From Palsa-504 sp963819785 (GTDB taxonomy: Bacteria > Actinomycetota > Actinomycetes > Streptosporangiales > Streptosporangiaceae), in the NCBI GenBank assembly GCA_963819785.1, contig CAWFXW010000037.1:186001-250000 (forward strand): a stretch of 64,000 bases of DNA. Reading direction: 5' to 3'. Position 1 is the first letter of the stretch, and the number at the start of each line of letters is the position of its first letter. The notes below the pieces were generated by a model. That model saw only the letters and a list, made by a program, of their open reading frames with translations. It did not search any database and was not told the DNA's origin. Shown in pieces: positions 1 to 9,073 of this stretch. A program made the translations under genes and the position numbers.

Positions 1-83
1 GGCGAAGTTATGTACGCGCTATGAGCAGGAAATCTCCTCCCGGAGGACCACCTCGCCACCCCTGACCTTGCATTTCGTCCGGG

Positions 84-296
84 GTGTGGCGGCGGACCGG
101 GGCCAGCGGGAATACGGGCTGGCCGGGCGGGAGCTCTCCGGCGCAGGCGCAGGCGCAGGCGCAGGCGCTGGCCGCGGACCAGCGGGTGACAGCTTGGGCA
201 CAGGAGCTGAATCGGGCCGGGCTGGACGGCGGGACGGACGCGCTGCGGGCCCGCGCGTTCCTGGAAATCCTGGCGGCGACCTATGACGGTCGGTGA
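84..296 (+). pseudogene. DUF222/13E12-repeat HNH endonuclease fragment
   Basis: The reading frame ends in a segment (VTAWAQELNRAGLDGGTDAL and following) that resembles the mid part of actinobacterial DUF222 (13E12 repeat) HNH endonucleases, a multi-copy family. Only about 45 recognisable residues remain, with no DUF222 start and no HNH domain, so I call it a remnant. It is preceded by four tandem GCGCAG hexamers (141-164), giving an Ala-Gln run. Three more remnants of the family occur downstream. Family assignment is by recalled pattern only. Confidence 0.45.
141..164 (+). repeat. GCGCAG hexanucleotide tandem repeat
   Basis: Four perfect GCGCAG units followed by a degenerate GCGCTG. In the remnant frame they encode alternating Ala and Gln. 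Likely a slippage-prone tract. Confidence 0.7.
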
Positions 297-431
297 AGCG
301 GCTTCGGGTCGTTTGTCGCGGTGGCCAGGTCGTTCGCCTCTGCCGCCGCGCGAGTCATGGCGAGATCCTGTCTCAGGAAGGAGTTGGGCAGAGCAGCACG
401 TTCTCGCAAGGCTCCTCCGCGTGGAGGCGTT

Positions 432-1355
432 ATGGCGCGGAAGGTCACGGTAGTGGCGATAGCCGCCGCTATCTTGCTGACGGCCACGGGTTGCTTGACT
501 CCGCTGACGTCGCAGCAACCCTTGACGCCGGCCCCCACCCCGGCAAAACCGCTGGTTGGTGTCTACGAACCGGAAGCGCCGGGTAGCTGGTCGCAGATCG
601 CGGAGTTCACCGCCGCGACCGGCGTCACGCCTGGGATCGTCGTGTACTACTCGCCGTGGAACGGACCGTTCAGCGGGTCATTCGCGCAGACGGCCTGGGA
701 CCACGGCGCCTACGTGCTTGTCCAGCTTGAGCCGAGAGGCGTGACGCTAGCGTCCATCGCCGCGGGTGGCTCAGACGCCTACCTGCGTTCCTACGCTGCC
801 GCCGTCGTCACCTTCGGCCATCCGGTGATCTTGTCGTTCGGCCACGAGATGAACGGCACCTGGTACCCCTGGGGCTACGGCCACACGTCGTCCGCTGTGT
901 TCGTGGCCGCGTGGCGGCACGTCGTGCGGGTCTTCCGCGCTGCGGGAGCAGCGAACGTCACCTGGCTGTGGACGGTCAACTCCATCCAGGGGGCTTCGAG
1001 TTCGCTGAGCCAGTGGTGGCCGGGCGCGGGGTGGGTCAACTGGGTCGGTATCGCCGGCTACTACGCCCGGGCCACGGATACCTTCGGCTGGCTGTTCGGC
1101 TCCACCATCGCCGGAATCCGCGCGTTCAGCAGCGCACCGCTGCTGATCGCCGAGACCGCCGTGGGCACCACGACGGACCGGGAAAGCCAGATCGACGCGC
1201 TGTTCGCGGGCGTCCGCGCGGCGCGTCTGGCCGGGGTGGTCTGGTTCGACGCCGCGCAGCATGCTGGCCTGTACCACCAGGACTGGCACCTCGAAGACGA
1301 CCCGGACGCTCTCGCGGCGTTCACCGCGGCGGTAGCGAGTTACCTGGGCAGGTGA
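432..1355 (+). CDS. GH26-family endo-mannanase-like lipoprotein
   Basis: Predicted secreted glycoside hydrolase of family 26 (beta-mannanase type), 307 aa. Residues 1-21 form a lipoprotein signal ending in LLTATGC (lipid Cys 21), followed by a short Pro/Thr linker and a TIM-barrel-like domain. The GHEMNG motif supplies the probable acid/base Glu139, and IAETAVG the probable nucleophile Glu241, the order expected for GH26. The ATG at 432 is preferred over upstream starts because it places the signal peptide at the N-terminus. The glycosyltransferase gene starts 122 bp downstream on the same strand, so the pair may make and trim the same beta-mannan or glucomannan-like polymer. Substrate is inferred; GH26 also includes other specificities. 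Confidence 0.8.
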   Translation: MARKVTVVAIAAAILLTATGCLTPLTSQQPLTPAPTPAKPLVGVYEPEAPGSWSQIAEFTAATGVTPGIVVYYSPWNGPFSGSFAQTAWDHGAYVLVQLEPRGVTLASIAAGGSDAYLRSYAAAVVTFGHPVILSFGHEMNGTWYPWGYGHTSSAVFVAAWRHVVRVFRAAGAANVTWLWTVNSIQGASSSLSQWWPGAGWVNWVGIAGYYARATDTFGWLFGSTIAGIRAFSSAPLLIAETAVGTTTDRESQIDALFAGVRAARLAGVVWFDAAQHAGLYHQDWHLEDDPDALAAFTAAVASYLGR

Positions 1356-1477
1356 GCTCGGGCCGACCCAGCCCGAATCGGGAAGAATGGCGGTTCAATC
1401 GGGACTTTGGACACCTCCCTCGTGGCCGGCGCGGGACCGAAGCTGGAAAGGACCTTTCCGATGCGGGAGGGGCTTTC

Positions 1478-3760
1478 ATGCTCGAGGCACTGGTCATCGC
1501 CGGGCTCGTCGCCGCGCCGCTCGGTTCCGCAGCGCTCTTCCTGCCGGCCGGGCACCATGAGCGGGCGGGTGCCTGGGCTGCGATCTGGCGGGTCATCCTG
1601 GCCGTCGTCGGCACCGCGGTGCTCGCCGCCGCGGCCGCCGGCGTGCTGTACCTGCTGAAGGCGACCGAAGGCAACCTAGTCCTCGGCGGGGCGGCCGTGG
1701 CACTGGCCGGCCTGCTCTGGCTCCCGGTCACTAGGAACTGGTCGCCGCGGGCGCACCTGTGCTGGGCGTCGTCCACCTACCTTTTCGCGGTCTACCTCGT
1801 GTACTCGCTCGAGTGGACCTTCGCCAGCCGCCTCGGCCCGGAAAGCACGGCCGGCGGCGTGCTGCTGTGGTGCCTCGAGGTGGTCGCCGCCCTGATGTCC
1901 TGCGCCTACCTGTGGGAATTGTGCGATGCGCTCGGCGCCGCGCACTGGCGCCGCAGGCGCGCCCCGCTCGACCCGCGCCGCCGGGTGCCCACCGCGGCGC
2001 TGCGGGCGGTGGGCCCGGCCGCCGACAACCCTCCGCCCCTGGTCAGCGTGCACGTCCCGGCGCATAACGAGCCGCCGGGCATGGTCATCGACACGCTTCG
2101 CGCGCTGCTGCGCCTGGACTACCCCCGGATGCAAATCGTCGTCATCGACGACAACACCGACGACGAGTGGCTGTGGCGCCCGGTCGAATCCTGGTGCCGG
2201 CGGCACGGCGTCACGTTCAAGCACCTCGAGAACTGGCCCGGCTACAAGTCCGGAGCACTCAACTACGCGCTGCAGCATCTCACCGACCCGGACGCCGAGA
2301 TCATCGGCGTCGTCGACTCCGACTACCAGGTCCAACCGGAGTGGCTACGCGACTGCGTGCCGCTGTTCGCCGACCCGTGGATCGGGTTCGTACAGGCGCC
2401 GCAGGACTACCGCGACTGGCATCAGGCCCGCTACTACCGGCGGCTCTACTACTCCTACAAGTACTTCTTCGCTGTCTCCCAGCCCTCGAGGAACGAACGC
2501 GACGGCGCGATCTTCGCAGGCACCATGGGCCTGATCAGGAGGGTGGCTCTCGACGAGCTCGGCGGCTGGAACGAATGGTGCATCACCGAGGACGCGGAGA
2601 TCTCGCTCAGGCTGCTCCGCGCGGGCTGGTCCGGCATGCACGTCGACGAGTCCGGCGGGCGCGGGATCATGCCGCTGACGTTCGAGGCGCTCAAGGGACA
2701 GCGCTATCGCTGGTGCTTCGGCGGCATCCAGCTGCTGCGCATGCACTGGAATTCGCTGCTCCCCGGCCATCAGACAAGGAAGAACCATCTGTCGGCCGGC
2801 CAGCGCTGGTCTTACCTGTCCGGCGCGTTGCAGTGGTACGGCGACCTGCTCGGACTGCTGTTCTTTATCTTCCTGCTGGCCGGCGCGGCCAACCTGGCCA
2901 CCGGTGGCGGGCAGCTCTTCCGCAAGCTGACGGTCTTCCTCGTCGCCGCCGTCCCCGTGCTGATCCTGCTCGGCCTGCTCCGCGCGATCGCGCTGCTGCG
3001 CCGCAGCACCGGCGCGACCTGGCGCGACGCGATCGGCGCGTTCTTCATCTGGCAGTCCACCTCGCTCGTCGTCGCCCGCGCCTCGGTGCTCGCCCTGTTC
3101 GCGAAGAAGGCCGCCTTCCTGCGCACCCCGAAGACCGGCGAGCGGACCAGCTGGTGGCACGCGCTGCGCGCAAACTGGGCGGAAACCATCCTGGCGCTCT
3201 TGGGCGCGGCCGGGATCGCCGACGCGCTCACCAAGACAAACACCCTGAGCGGCCCGCTGCTGGCCGGCCTGCTGTTCGTGCCCACGCTGGGCCTGGCCGC
3301 CGCGCCGTTTAACAGCTGGGCCGCCCGCCGCGCCGCGCTCCCCGCCTGGCTGCGCCGACGCCGCGACACCGAGTACCGGCGCGAGCGCCACGCCTTCGCC
3401 GCGGGCATGGCGACCGGCGGCGTGATCGCCGTCGCCGCCGTAGCGGGGCTCGCGATCGCGCTTATGCTGACCGGCCGCCTCGGCACCGGGCCCAGCCTGG
3501 TCGGCCCGCTCCAGTCCCCGCCCGCGACCACATCCACCCCGGCACCGTCGACCACCCCGGCATCGACACCAGCGACCACCTCGACTCCCTCACTGACTCC
3601 GACCGCCACGACCACGACACCGACAAGCTCTCCCGCACCGACAGGCTCTCCGACGTCGGCGACTCCGACCGTCTCAAGCACCCCGAGCACCACGCCGTCC
3701 GTGACCGGCTCGTCAACGCCCATCTCATCGGGCTCGCCGCCAACCTCGTCACGCGGATAG
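1478..3760 (+). CDS. Membrane GT2 glycosyltransferase, cellulose/glucomannan-synthase-like
   Basis: Processive-type family 2 glycosyltransferase, 760 aa, in the inner membrane. N-terminal hydrophobic segments (about residues 1-130) are followed by a cytosolic GT-A domain with the series VIDDN, DSDYQ, ITEDAE and the GQRYRW (QxxRW) acceptor motif. Four or more transmembrane segments follow. The last 80 residues are almost only Thr, Ser and Pro, an odd tail for this family and probably extracytoplasmic. ATG 1478 follows GGGAGGGG; a frame open further upstream overlaps the GH26 gene and looks non-coding. The adjacent GH26 enzyme suggests a mannose-containing polymer, by inference. Donor sugar unknown. 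Confidence 0.85.
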   Translation: MLEALVIAGLVAAPLGSAALFLPAGHHERAGAWAAIWRVILAVVGTAVLAAAAAGVLYLLKATEGNLVLGGAAVALAGLLWLPVTRNWSPRAHLCWASSTYLFAVYLVYSLEWTFASRLGPESTAGGVLLWCLEVVAALMSCAYLWELCDALGAAHWRRRRAPLDPRRRVPTAALRAVGPAADNPPPLVSVHVPAHNEPPGMVIDTLRALLRLDYPRMQIVVIDDNTDDEWLWRPVESWCRRHGVTFKHLENWPGYKSGALNYALQHLTDPDAEIIGVVDSDYQVQPEWLRDCVPLFADPWIGFVQAPQDYRDWHQARYYRRLYYSYKYFFAVSQPSRNERDGAIFAGTMGLIRRVALDELGGWNEWCITEDAEISLRLLRAGWSGMHVDESGGRGIMPLTFEALKGQRYRWCFGGIQLLRMHWNSLLPGHQTRKNHLSAGQRWSYLSGALQWYGDLLGLLFFIFLLAGAANLATGGGQLFRKLTVFLVAAVPVLILLGLLRAIALLRRSTGATWRDAIGAFFIWQSTSLVVARASVLALFAKKAAFLRTPKTGERTSWWHALRANWAETILALLGAAGIADALTKTNTLSGPLLAGLLFVPTLGLAAAPFNSWAARRAALPAWLRRRRDTEYRRERHAFAAGMATGGVIAVAAVAGLAIALMLTGRLGTGPSLVGPLQSPPATTSTPAPSTTPASTPATTSTPSLTPTATTTTPTSSPAPTGSPTSATPTVSSTPSTTPSVTGSSTPISSGSPPTSSRG

Positions 3761-3849
3761 CGCGCCGCGCATGGCCCGCCAGACGTCAGGGTGGTTGAGC
3801 AGGTCAAAGTGATACATTCCGCCGAGCCCCCGGCCCTCGCCGTCCACCC
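3749..3849 (-). pseudogene. 3' remnant of an esterase/lipase-type gene
   Basis: On the minus strand about 33 codons read GLGGMYHFDLLNHPDVWRAM and end at a TGA (3751-3749). This resembles the C-terminal end of actinobacterial alpha/beta-hydrolase lipases. No upstream part of such a gene is recognisable. The fragment overlaps the last codons of the GT2 gene in antisense, so the GT2 Thr/Ser/Pro tail may have been extended into old sequence. Family resemblance is a guess. Confidence 0.35.
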
Positions 3850-4161
3850 GGCCGACGGGGCGCCTTCAGGCGGCCTGAGGTGGCTGATCCGGGATCTCCG
3901 GATGGAGCGGCGCGGCCTTCATGCTGCGCAGACCCTTATCGCCTCTACGGGGCTAAAAGCAACCCGTGATACATCGGAGCCCGCGGCAGCCGACACGCTC
4001 GAACCGTCACATAATGCGTGGAAGTCGTTGCAGATCCTTCCGATCGACGCGACCCCGAGGTGAGCCTTCGGACCGGACCGGCCACCCCCGGTGCTGCATC
4101 GGTTATCAGGCCGGGGTTGGAGATAGTGGCCAGTACCGGGCAGGCGGCGCACAATAGGGCC
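3850..4161. other. Intergenic, no gene recognised
   Basis: About 310 bp without convincing coding sequence or RNA. It must hold the promoter of the lipoprotein gene at 4162, but I see no clear motif. Confidence 0.5.
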
Positions 4162-4686
4162 GTGCGTGGCCGATTGGCAGCCAGAGCGTTCGCCGTCATG
4201 CTGGTAAGCGCCGTTACCGCGTGCACAAGCAGCGCCCCGTCCACTGCGCCTGGTGAGCGGGCAACCGCGACGGCACCGGCGGGCAGTTCGGCGCGGGCTG
4301 GCCGGGGGCTGGGTGCGTCCGGATGTCATCCGGCGTCGCCGCTTACCCGCTGGCAATCTTTCCTCCCGCAGGTGGAAGGCACCAGTCATGGCGCCACGCT
4401 GTGGGGCTTGCTGATGTTCCCGCATGCGCTGCCCGCCCGGGTCGGCGACCAGGAGAAGATCGTCTGGCGGATGACCGGCACTGGCTTGCTGACCTTGCAG
4501 GCGATCGGCCCGGACGGCAGGCACCGTCAGCTGGCCTGGGGCCCCGACGCCCACCAGGGCAGCAACTGGGATAAGCCGGGAGATGAATGGGGCGCGGGTT
4601 ATGTCTTTACCGCGCCGGGCTGCTGGGATCTGCGCGCCATCCGCGGTCACGTCACCGCCGATGTGTGGATCCGCGTCGTGGCGTGA
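4162..4686 (+). CDS. Putative secreted lipoprotein
   Basis: A 174-aa protein of unknown function. From the GTG at 4162 a basic N-region and hydrophobic stretch end in SAVTAC, a lipobox, then an Ala/Ser/Thr-rich linker and a small domain (about residues 55-174) rich in Trp and Gly that ends in a conserved-looking ADVWIRVVA strand. The beta-rich pattern with GCWDLRA suggests an Ig-like or sugar-binding fold, but I do not recognise the family. ATG 4198 is an alternative start that would shorten the signal sequence. Transcribed alone. Confidence 0.65.
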   Translation: MRGRLAARAFAVMLVSAVTACTSSAPSTAPGERATATAPAGSSARAGRGLGASGCHPASPLTRWQSFLPQVEGTSHGATLWGLLMFPHALPARVGDQEKIVWRMTGTGLLTLQAIGPDGRHRQLAWGPDAHQGSNWDKPGDEWGAGYVFTAPGCWDLRAIRGHVTADVWIRVVA

Positions 4687-4776
4687 TGATGTCGATGGCC
4701 CGCGCACATCAAGCCAACCTGACAACAGCCGCGCGACAACCCCCGACGAATTTACGGGGTCACTCCACTTATTAGT

Positions 4777-4960
4777 TTGCCGATCATTGGGCGGATATCG
4801 CGCGCCATATTCTCAAGTCGGCCGGTACCCTCCGTGACGCGAGCCGGAATAGCCGCGAGTCGTCTGGAGCCGCCATGGCGAGCATCTCGGCGTCAGCCCG
4901 GCGAGGTGGCGGGTCCGGCATTAACGAACCCCGACCGCGGCCCAGACGGTCATGGCCTGG
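4777..4960 (+). pseudogene. DUF222/13E12 HNH remnant, copy A
   Basis: This stretch shares about 130 bp with 15736-15870 and 26228-26360, including the segment encoding TRAGIAASRLEPPWRASRRQ followed by PGE. In DUF222 proteins PGE precedes the IDPxLAR helix. Here the frame loses similarity shortly after PGEV. It is a short decayed copy of the family seen more fully at 26.2 kb. Confidence 0.55.
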
Positions 4961-5105
4961 CCAGCCGGGATGGCAGGCGTGGCGCAGCGTGACCCCTTAT
5001 CGCACCGCCCCGGGCCGCACCCGCCCATCCCCGAAGCGGGCATGGTGCTGCCCGTCCCTGCAGATCCTCCGCCGACGCGTAGACGGCAGGAAATAGTTCA
5101 CGCCG

Positions 5106-5121
5106 CGTTTCCGCGGAAACG
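5106..5121. promoter_or_regulatory. 16-bp perfect palindrome, possible operator
   Basis: CGTTTCCGCGGAAACG is a perfect palindrome. A related imperfect site (CGTCTCCGCGGGAAAC) lies about 25 bp downstream. No gene start lies close, so the partner is unknown. Confidence 0.35.
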
Positions 5122-5321
5122 TCCCACGCAATTGCGTCAGGCGTCTCCGCGGGAAACTTCCGGTCATGCATGCCGCGATGAGCGCCGTGATGGGCAGGGC
5201 TTGTTTAGCGTCGCGGCGGCTGGGAGGCCTGGCGGCGAGGGTGCCGGCGCAGGGCATCGGGCAGGTAGTGCCCCGAGCGGTCTTGTTCCCGGTCGTCAGT
5301 GTTCTGGTCCCGGGGCTTGAT

Positions 5322-5987
5322 TTACGATGCCGGGTACCCGGGTGCAGACTGCTTCGTCAGCCGGGCCATGAACGTGGCCCACACGACCTTCCCGGTGTCG
5401 CCGACGGCGTAGCCCCAGCTGTCGCTGAGCGCGAAGACGATGCGCAGTCCCCGGCCGGTCTCGCCGAGGGATCCGGGCGGTCGCGGTACCGGAGCCGCCG
5501 TGCTCGGGTCGGCGACCGCGCACAGCAGGAATGGTCTGAGCTTTAGCAGGCCCAGCCGGATCGGCCGCCGGGGCCGGGCATCGCTGGCTCCCGGCAGGGC
5601 GTGCCGCAGCGCGTTGGTCACCAGCTCAGACACGACGATCGCTACGTCGTGGCTGCAATCTGCCGCGTCCCACCGGTGCAAGGTGGCGACGGTGAAGTCC
5701 CGCGCTGCGCGGACCGGCCCGGCGCCCGCGCCGAGGGTCCACGTGGCGATCCGTGGCCGACAGGCCCAACCCACGGGAGCAAGATCCGGCGCTGGCCACC
5801 AGCTGCCGCTCGCCAGGCCGGCCATCTCCACGGCCGGCACCAGCCACTCCCAGCCGGTGCCGCCCGCCAAGTGTGATGGGTGCGCTGCCATCGCGGTCTG
5901 GTCACTCTCGCGGCGACCGGAGGAGAGCGGCCCGAGTGCCTGCGTGCCGCCATTCGCCGGGAGGGCTTCGGTGCGGGCTTGGATCAT
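5322..5987 (-). CDS. RsbW-like ATP-binding protein (HATPase_c_2)
   Basis: A 221-aa protein whose C-terminal 130 residues form a GHKL ATPase domain of the anti-sigma/serine kinase type: the N-box VVSELVTNALRHA, then a D-box region (AVADPS) and GETGRGLRIV as the G1 box. Such stand-alone domains are abundant in filamentous actinomycetes and phosphorylate or sequester regulators. The first 85 residues are not conserved in a way I recognise. Its ATG overlaps the stop of the upstream gene as ATGA, so the two are translationally coupled. Confidence 0.75.
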   Translation of the reverse strand: MIQARTEALPANGGTQALGPLSSGRRESDQTAMAAHPSHLAGGTGWEWLVPAVEMAGLASGSWWPAPDLAPVGWACRPRIATWTLGAGAGPVRAARDFTVATLHRWDAADCSHDVAIVVSELVTNALRHALPGASDARPRRPIRLGLLKLRPFLLCAVADPSTAAPVPRPPGSLGETGRGLRIVFALSDSWGYAVGDTGKVVWATFMARLTKQSAPGYPAS

Positions 5988-6676
5988 CGGACCTGCGGGT
6001 ATTGGCGCTCCGATCCTGGCACTGCCAGGTCGGCGGCCGCACTGGCTGGGTGGCCGGGATCAGGGCGGCCTGCCCAGTCGGTGCTGTCGGCGGCACCGTC
6101 GCCGGGCACGGCGGCGGCCCTGGCCGCCCTGGCGATGGCCGTGTGCCGGTCCCAAGGCACGACCGGGCGGGATGCCCAGAAGCAGGGGTCGATCTGCTGG
6201 CAGCGGCGGCAGGCCAGTCGGCCGAGAGCGTCGACGCGCCAGCCAGCGCCGATCGCACGCGCCCGGGTGTCGGCCTCGCCGAGCGCGGCCGGATCGGCAT
6301 ACCAGGAGATGCACGAACCCATCTCGCACCAGATGACTGGCATCCGCAGCTGATCACCGATCACAGCCCGCTCGATCACCCTGGCGCGGTCAGCGGCATC
6401 GGCTCGGGTGCGGGCCTTGGCACTGGCCGTGGCCGGAGCGGGCGAGCGGGCCTCGGTGCGGGCGCCGGTCTCGGCGAGGGCGCCGGCCTGAGCTAGGGCC
6501 ACTGGCCAGGGGTCGCCGGCGCCGTCCCCTCCGGCGTGGCCGTCGCCGGGCGACCCGGCACGGTCATCGTCGCGGAGTTCGGCGAGCCAGTCGTCCATCT
6601 GGGCCCAGTCGTTCATCTGGGGCCAGCCGTCTTTCTGACGCATACTGGCGTCACCTGCCCGGACCTTGATCTTCAT
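5984..6676 (-). CDS. Hypothetical protein with Cys-pair motif, coupled to RsbW-like gene
   Basis: A 230-aa protein of unknown function. The N-terminal half is Asp/Ala/Gly-rich and low complexity. Residues about 120-175 contain WCEMGSCISWYADPAALG and then LACRRCQQIDPCFW, a conserved actinobacterial module with paired cysteines that might bind a metal. It is first in a two-gene operon with the RsbW-like ATPase (ATGA overlap), which hints at a shared signalling role. The gene-poor region upstream would hold its promoter. Confidence 0.6.
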   Translation of the reverse strand: MKIKVRAGDASMRQKDGWPQMNDWAQMDDWLAELRDDDRAGSPGDGHAGGDGAGDPWPVALAQAGALAETGARTEARSPAPATASAKARTRADAADRARVIERAVIGDQLRMPVIWCEMGSCISWYADPAALGEADTRARAIGAGWRVDALGRLACRRCQQIDPCFWASRPVVPWDRHTAIARAARAAAVPGDGAADSTDWAGRPDPGHPASAAADLAVPGSERQYPQVR

Positions 6677-7955
6677 TGCAGCCTCCCGTAGCCAGGGGAA
6701 AACGCTGTGCAGCTGCGGATAACCTGCCCCCTGACACAGGAACGCAGCGAGATGACGGACCCGGGCGGCCGCTGCACGTATCAGGCGGGCCGGGCTCCGG
6801 CAGAACAGATGCGGCCGGTTGCGGGCTCGCCGAGCCGCTTGATGGACCGGTACCGGACACGTCTACCTGCCATCTGCCAGCGCCTGGATGTCCCGGTGGC
6901 GTGTGCGCTATTGCGCTTGCGCCCCCCTCTCAAAGCGCCGGGCTCACCGTCTCTGGGCTTCAGTGCTTCCACGGTCCCGATGCCGAGTTACAACGCGATA
7001 AACCCCCGATAAACGTTCGGCTTATTTATCGTCCGTTGCGGCATGGCATGTGGACAATTCCAGTTTTCCCCGAATGCACAGGCTGCGGCTGGCGCTTTCC
7101 CAGGTAAAGGCCGTGTCACACGCGCAGCCAGGCAGCGGAATCCCCAGCATTTCCACCGCGCACGCACAGCCACGCCGCCGTTGCGCACAAGTCATCCACA
7201 CGTTTGTGCACAGCCAGCAGGGAAGCAGTCCTCTTGCCCGGCCTCACCACGTCAAGCCGGCCAGTTGCCCAGCAGTCAATAAGCAGATTTCCGCTATCTG
7301 CACGTTGCCACCAGAAAGCGGGCCGTTATCCGCACCTGGCCGATCACGGAAACATGTGCTGACCTGTCATCTTTGTACAGTGCTGGGGGAATCGTACCTG
7401 ATATAAATATGCATTATGACTGCACGGAGACCGTTCGCTTCTGCCGGACAGGGGCGTGTGTCAAGGCTGCGGCCGGGAAAAGGGATGTTGACCGCGCCAT
7501 GTGGTCAGTCGGCAGCCGCGAAACCCGCCACGCAAGGAAGGCCGATGAAAATCTGTAACGGAGAGCAACGGTGGTCTTAGCGAGGCCGCGCGCGTACCCG
7601 CCCAATTGAGACTTGGGGCAGACGGTAGGGCACCACGCCCTTTACCAGAATTAAGGGTCACGGCACGTCGGCCGGTACATCAATAACATCGCACTCACGG
7701 CGCACGACGGCAACATACAGATCCTTCGGCAGCCGGGAGCCGGCGGAGGCGCTCGAAGCATCCGGACCCGGTGCTGATCCTGGGCAGCCCCGGCGCCGGG
7801 CTCGTCCGCCAGCCATCACGCTCGTGTACAGCCTCGCCGAGGGATGAGACGGGCATGGCTGCCCAGCTCTTCGCGCAGTCCGCCGCCGTTCATCTGGTCG
7901 CGCCACGCAGCGTGTACAGTCGGCGTGCGGTCCGGGCTCCGGCGAGAGGCACACC
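6677..7955. other. Gene-poor region with DnaA-box-like sites
   Basis: About 1.3 kb without a convincing gene and less GC-rich than its surroundings. TGTGGACAA at 7049-7057 is an exact actinobacterial DnaA box (TTGTCCACA) on the minus strand. One-mismatch relatives lie at 6714-6722 (TGCGGATAA), 7192-7200 (TCATCCACA), 7204-7212 (TTGTGCACA) and 7326-7334 (TTATCCGCA). An AT-rich patch with CGATAAA repeats and an inverted TTTATCG lies at 6996-7033. No dnaA, dnaN or rep gene is near. A short minus-strand frame at 7658-7740 could be another gene remnant, but I do not recognise it. Confidence 0.4.
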
Positions 7956-8261
7956 ATGTTCCGTCAGGTAGTCGCAATCCGGTGGGCTGATGGTGTCTCG
8001 CCGGAGGCGAAACAGGGATATCGCGACGCGCTCGACGCGTTGCGCGCCATACCGGAGTTGCTCGCGCTCACTTGGGGTGACGACGCCCGCCACTTCGAGG
8101 GCAACTTCGACTTCGTGGCCGTGATGGACTTCGCCGATTTCGCCTCCGCCCGTATCTACGTCGCGCACCCGCTGCACCAGGCCTACATCCGTGACCACGC
8201 GAGCAAGGTCATCAGCGACCGGGTCATCGTCCAGCACGACTGGACGCCGCTACCCTCCTAA
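7956..8261 (+). CDS. Dabb (stress-responsive A/B barrel) family protein
   Basis: A 101-aa single-domain protein with the dimeric alpha/beta-barrel pattern: MFRQVVAIRWADGVS, the helix of residues 15-35, FDFVAVMDFADFASARIYVAHPLH and a terminal VIVQHDW strand. Length matches the family (about 100 aa). Dabb proteins are small dimeric enzymes or ligand binders of varied role. A purine-rich GGCGAGAGG precedes the ATG. It stands alone between gene-poor stretches, so context gives no substrate. Confidence 0.8.
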   Translation: MFRQVVAIRWADGVSPEAKQGYRDALDALRAIPELLALTWGDDARHFEGNFDFVAVMDFADFASARIYVAHPLHQAYIRDHASKVISDRVIVQHDWTPLPS

Positions 8262-8331
8262 TACCGGGCCGCCGCCCGCAGCATGGCGCCTCGCCGTCCG
8301 GACATCCGCTCATGACCTTGACCGAGCGCGC

Positions 8332-8604
8332 TCATCTGACGGACAGGGCGCTGATGCTGAGCGTCATGATCTCGGCAGGCCGCGTCAGCGACGTTTCCGC
8401 GGATTTGTCAACCATATAAACCCGGTGAGTCATCCTTTCAGGTTCTCCGGTGGCGAAGATGTCTTCGCCGTTGTGGATGAGCTGGAGGGCTTTCCGCGTG
8501 TTCCCGAACCGGGTTTCTACCTCGGCTTCTACGGCATCAAGCCAGGCGAGCATTTCAGGGGACGCGGGTCCGCGCCGGGCGAATGCTCGCGCAGCCACGG
8601 CCAC
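8332..8604 (-). pseudogene. Fragment of actinobacterial regulator-type gene
   Basis: About 60 residues (PEMLAWLDAVEAEVETRFGN followed by TRKALQLIHNGEDIFATGE) look like part of a larger conserved actinobacterial protein, possibly the C-terminal region of a helix-turn-helix/TPR-type regulator. The similarity stops after ATGEPE and the remaining residues look random. No ribosome binding site is evident. I treat it as a decayed fragment. Confidence 0.4.
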
Positions 8605-9073
8605 GGGCGTGATCGTCGCGACTGGTGGCGCCGTCTTGGGAATGAGGCTTTTTGTGCGGAAAGATCTGACGCTCGGCCTTCGTCGTGGAAGGAGCGCAGC
8701 GCCGGGTCGATGCCAGGCCGAGCGCTACGGCTTCCTGCCGACGACCTCGCCCGGCGACACGCGTCGCGGGACGTGGTAACCGGTCAATGCCATGCAAGTT
8801 TCGGTGCGGACCGCGGCGCATGAGCACATCTCGTGTACCTGAAGCAACGTCGGCTCGGGTTCCGTGCTCGTTCTGTCGTATCTGGGTCCTTCTTGCTTGC
8901 AGGCAAGCAGTCCGTGTTCTCGGTAGGGCCAAAGGTAGGCGCTACCAGGTGCCCTTAGTCGGCATTCAGGACCCGAAGGCCCTGGGTGCGCGGCCAGCCG
9001 CAGCGATAAGTTTGAAGTAAGAGCAAAAAGGTTTAGCGCGCACCGCGGGGCTGGGTGCGGAGAGGAAGAGAAC
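8605..9073. other. Upstream region of pyruvate formate-lyase
   Basis: About 470 bp with no gene I can support. It should contain the pfl promoter. I looked for an FNR/CRP-type palindrome and saw none convincing. GAGAGGAAGAG (9059-9069) is the ribosome binding site of the GTG start at 9074. Confidence 0.45.

Noticed and set aside
911..1477. Upstream extension of the GT2 frame
   Set aside because: It overlaps the GH26 gene, has shadow composition, and the good ribosome binding site and hydrophobic N-terminus start at 1478.
6677..7400. Chromosomal origin oriC
   Set aside because: Only one exact DnaA box, and no dnaA, dnaN or rep gene. Reported only as a box cluster.
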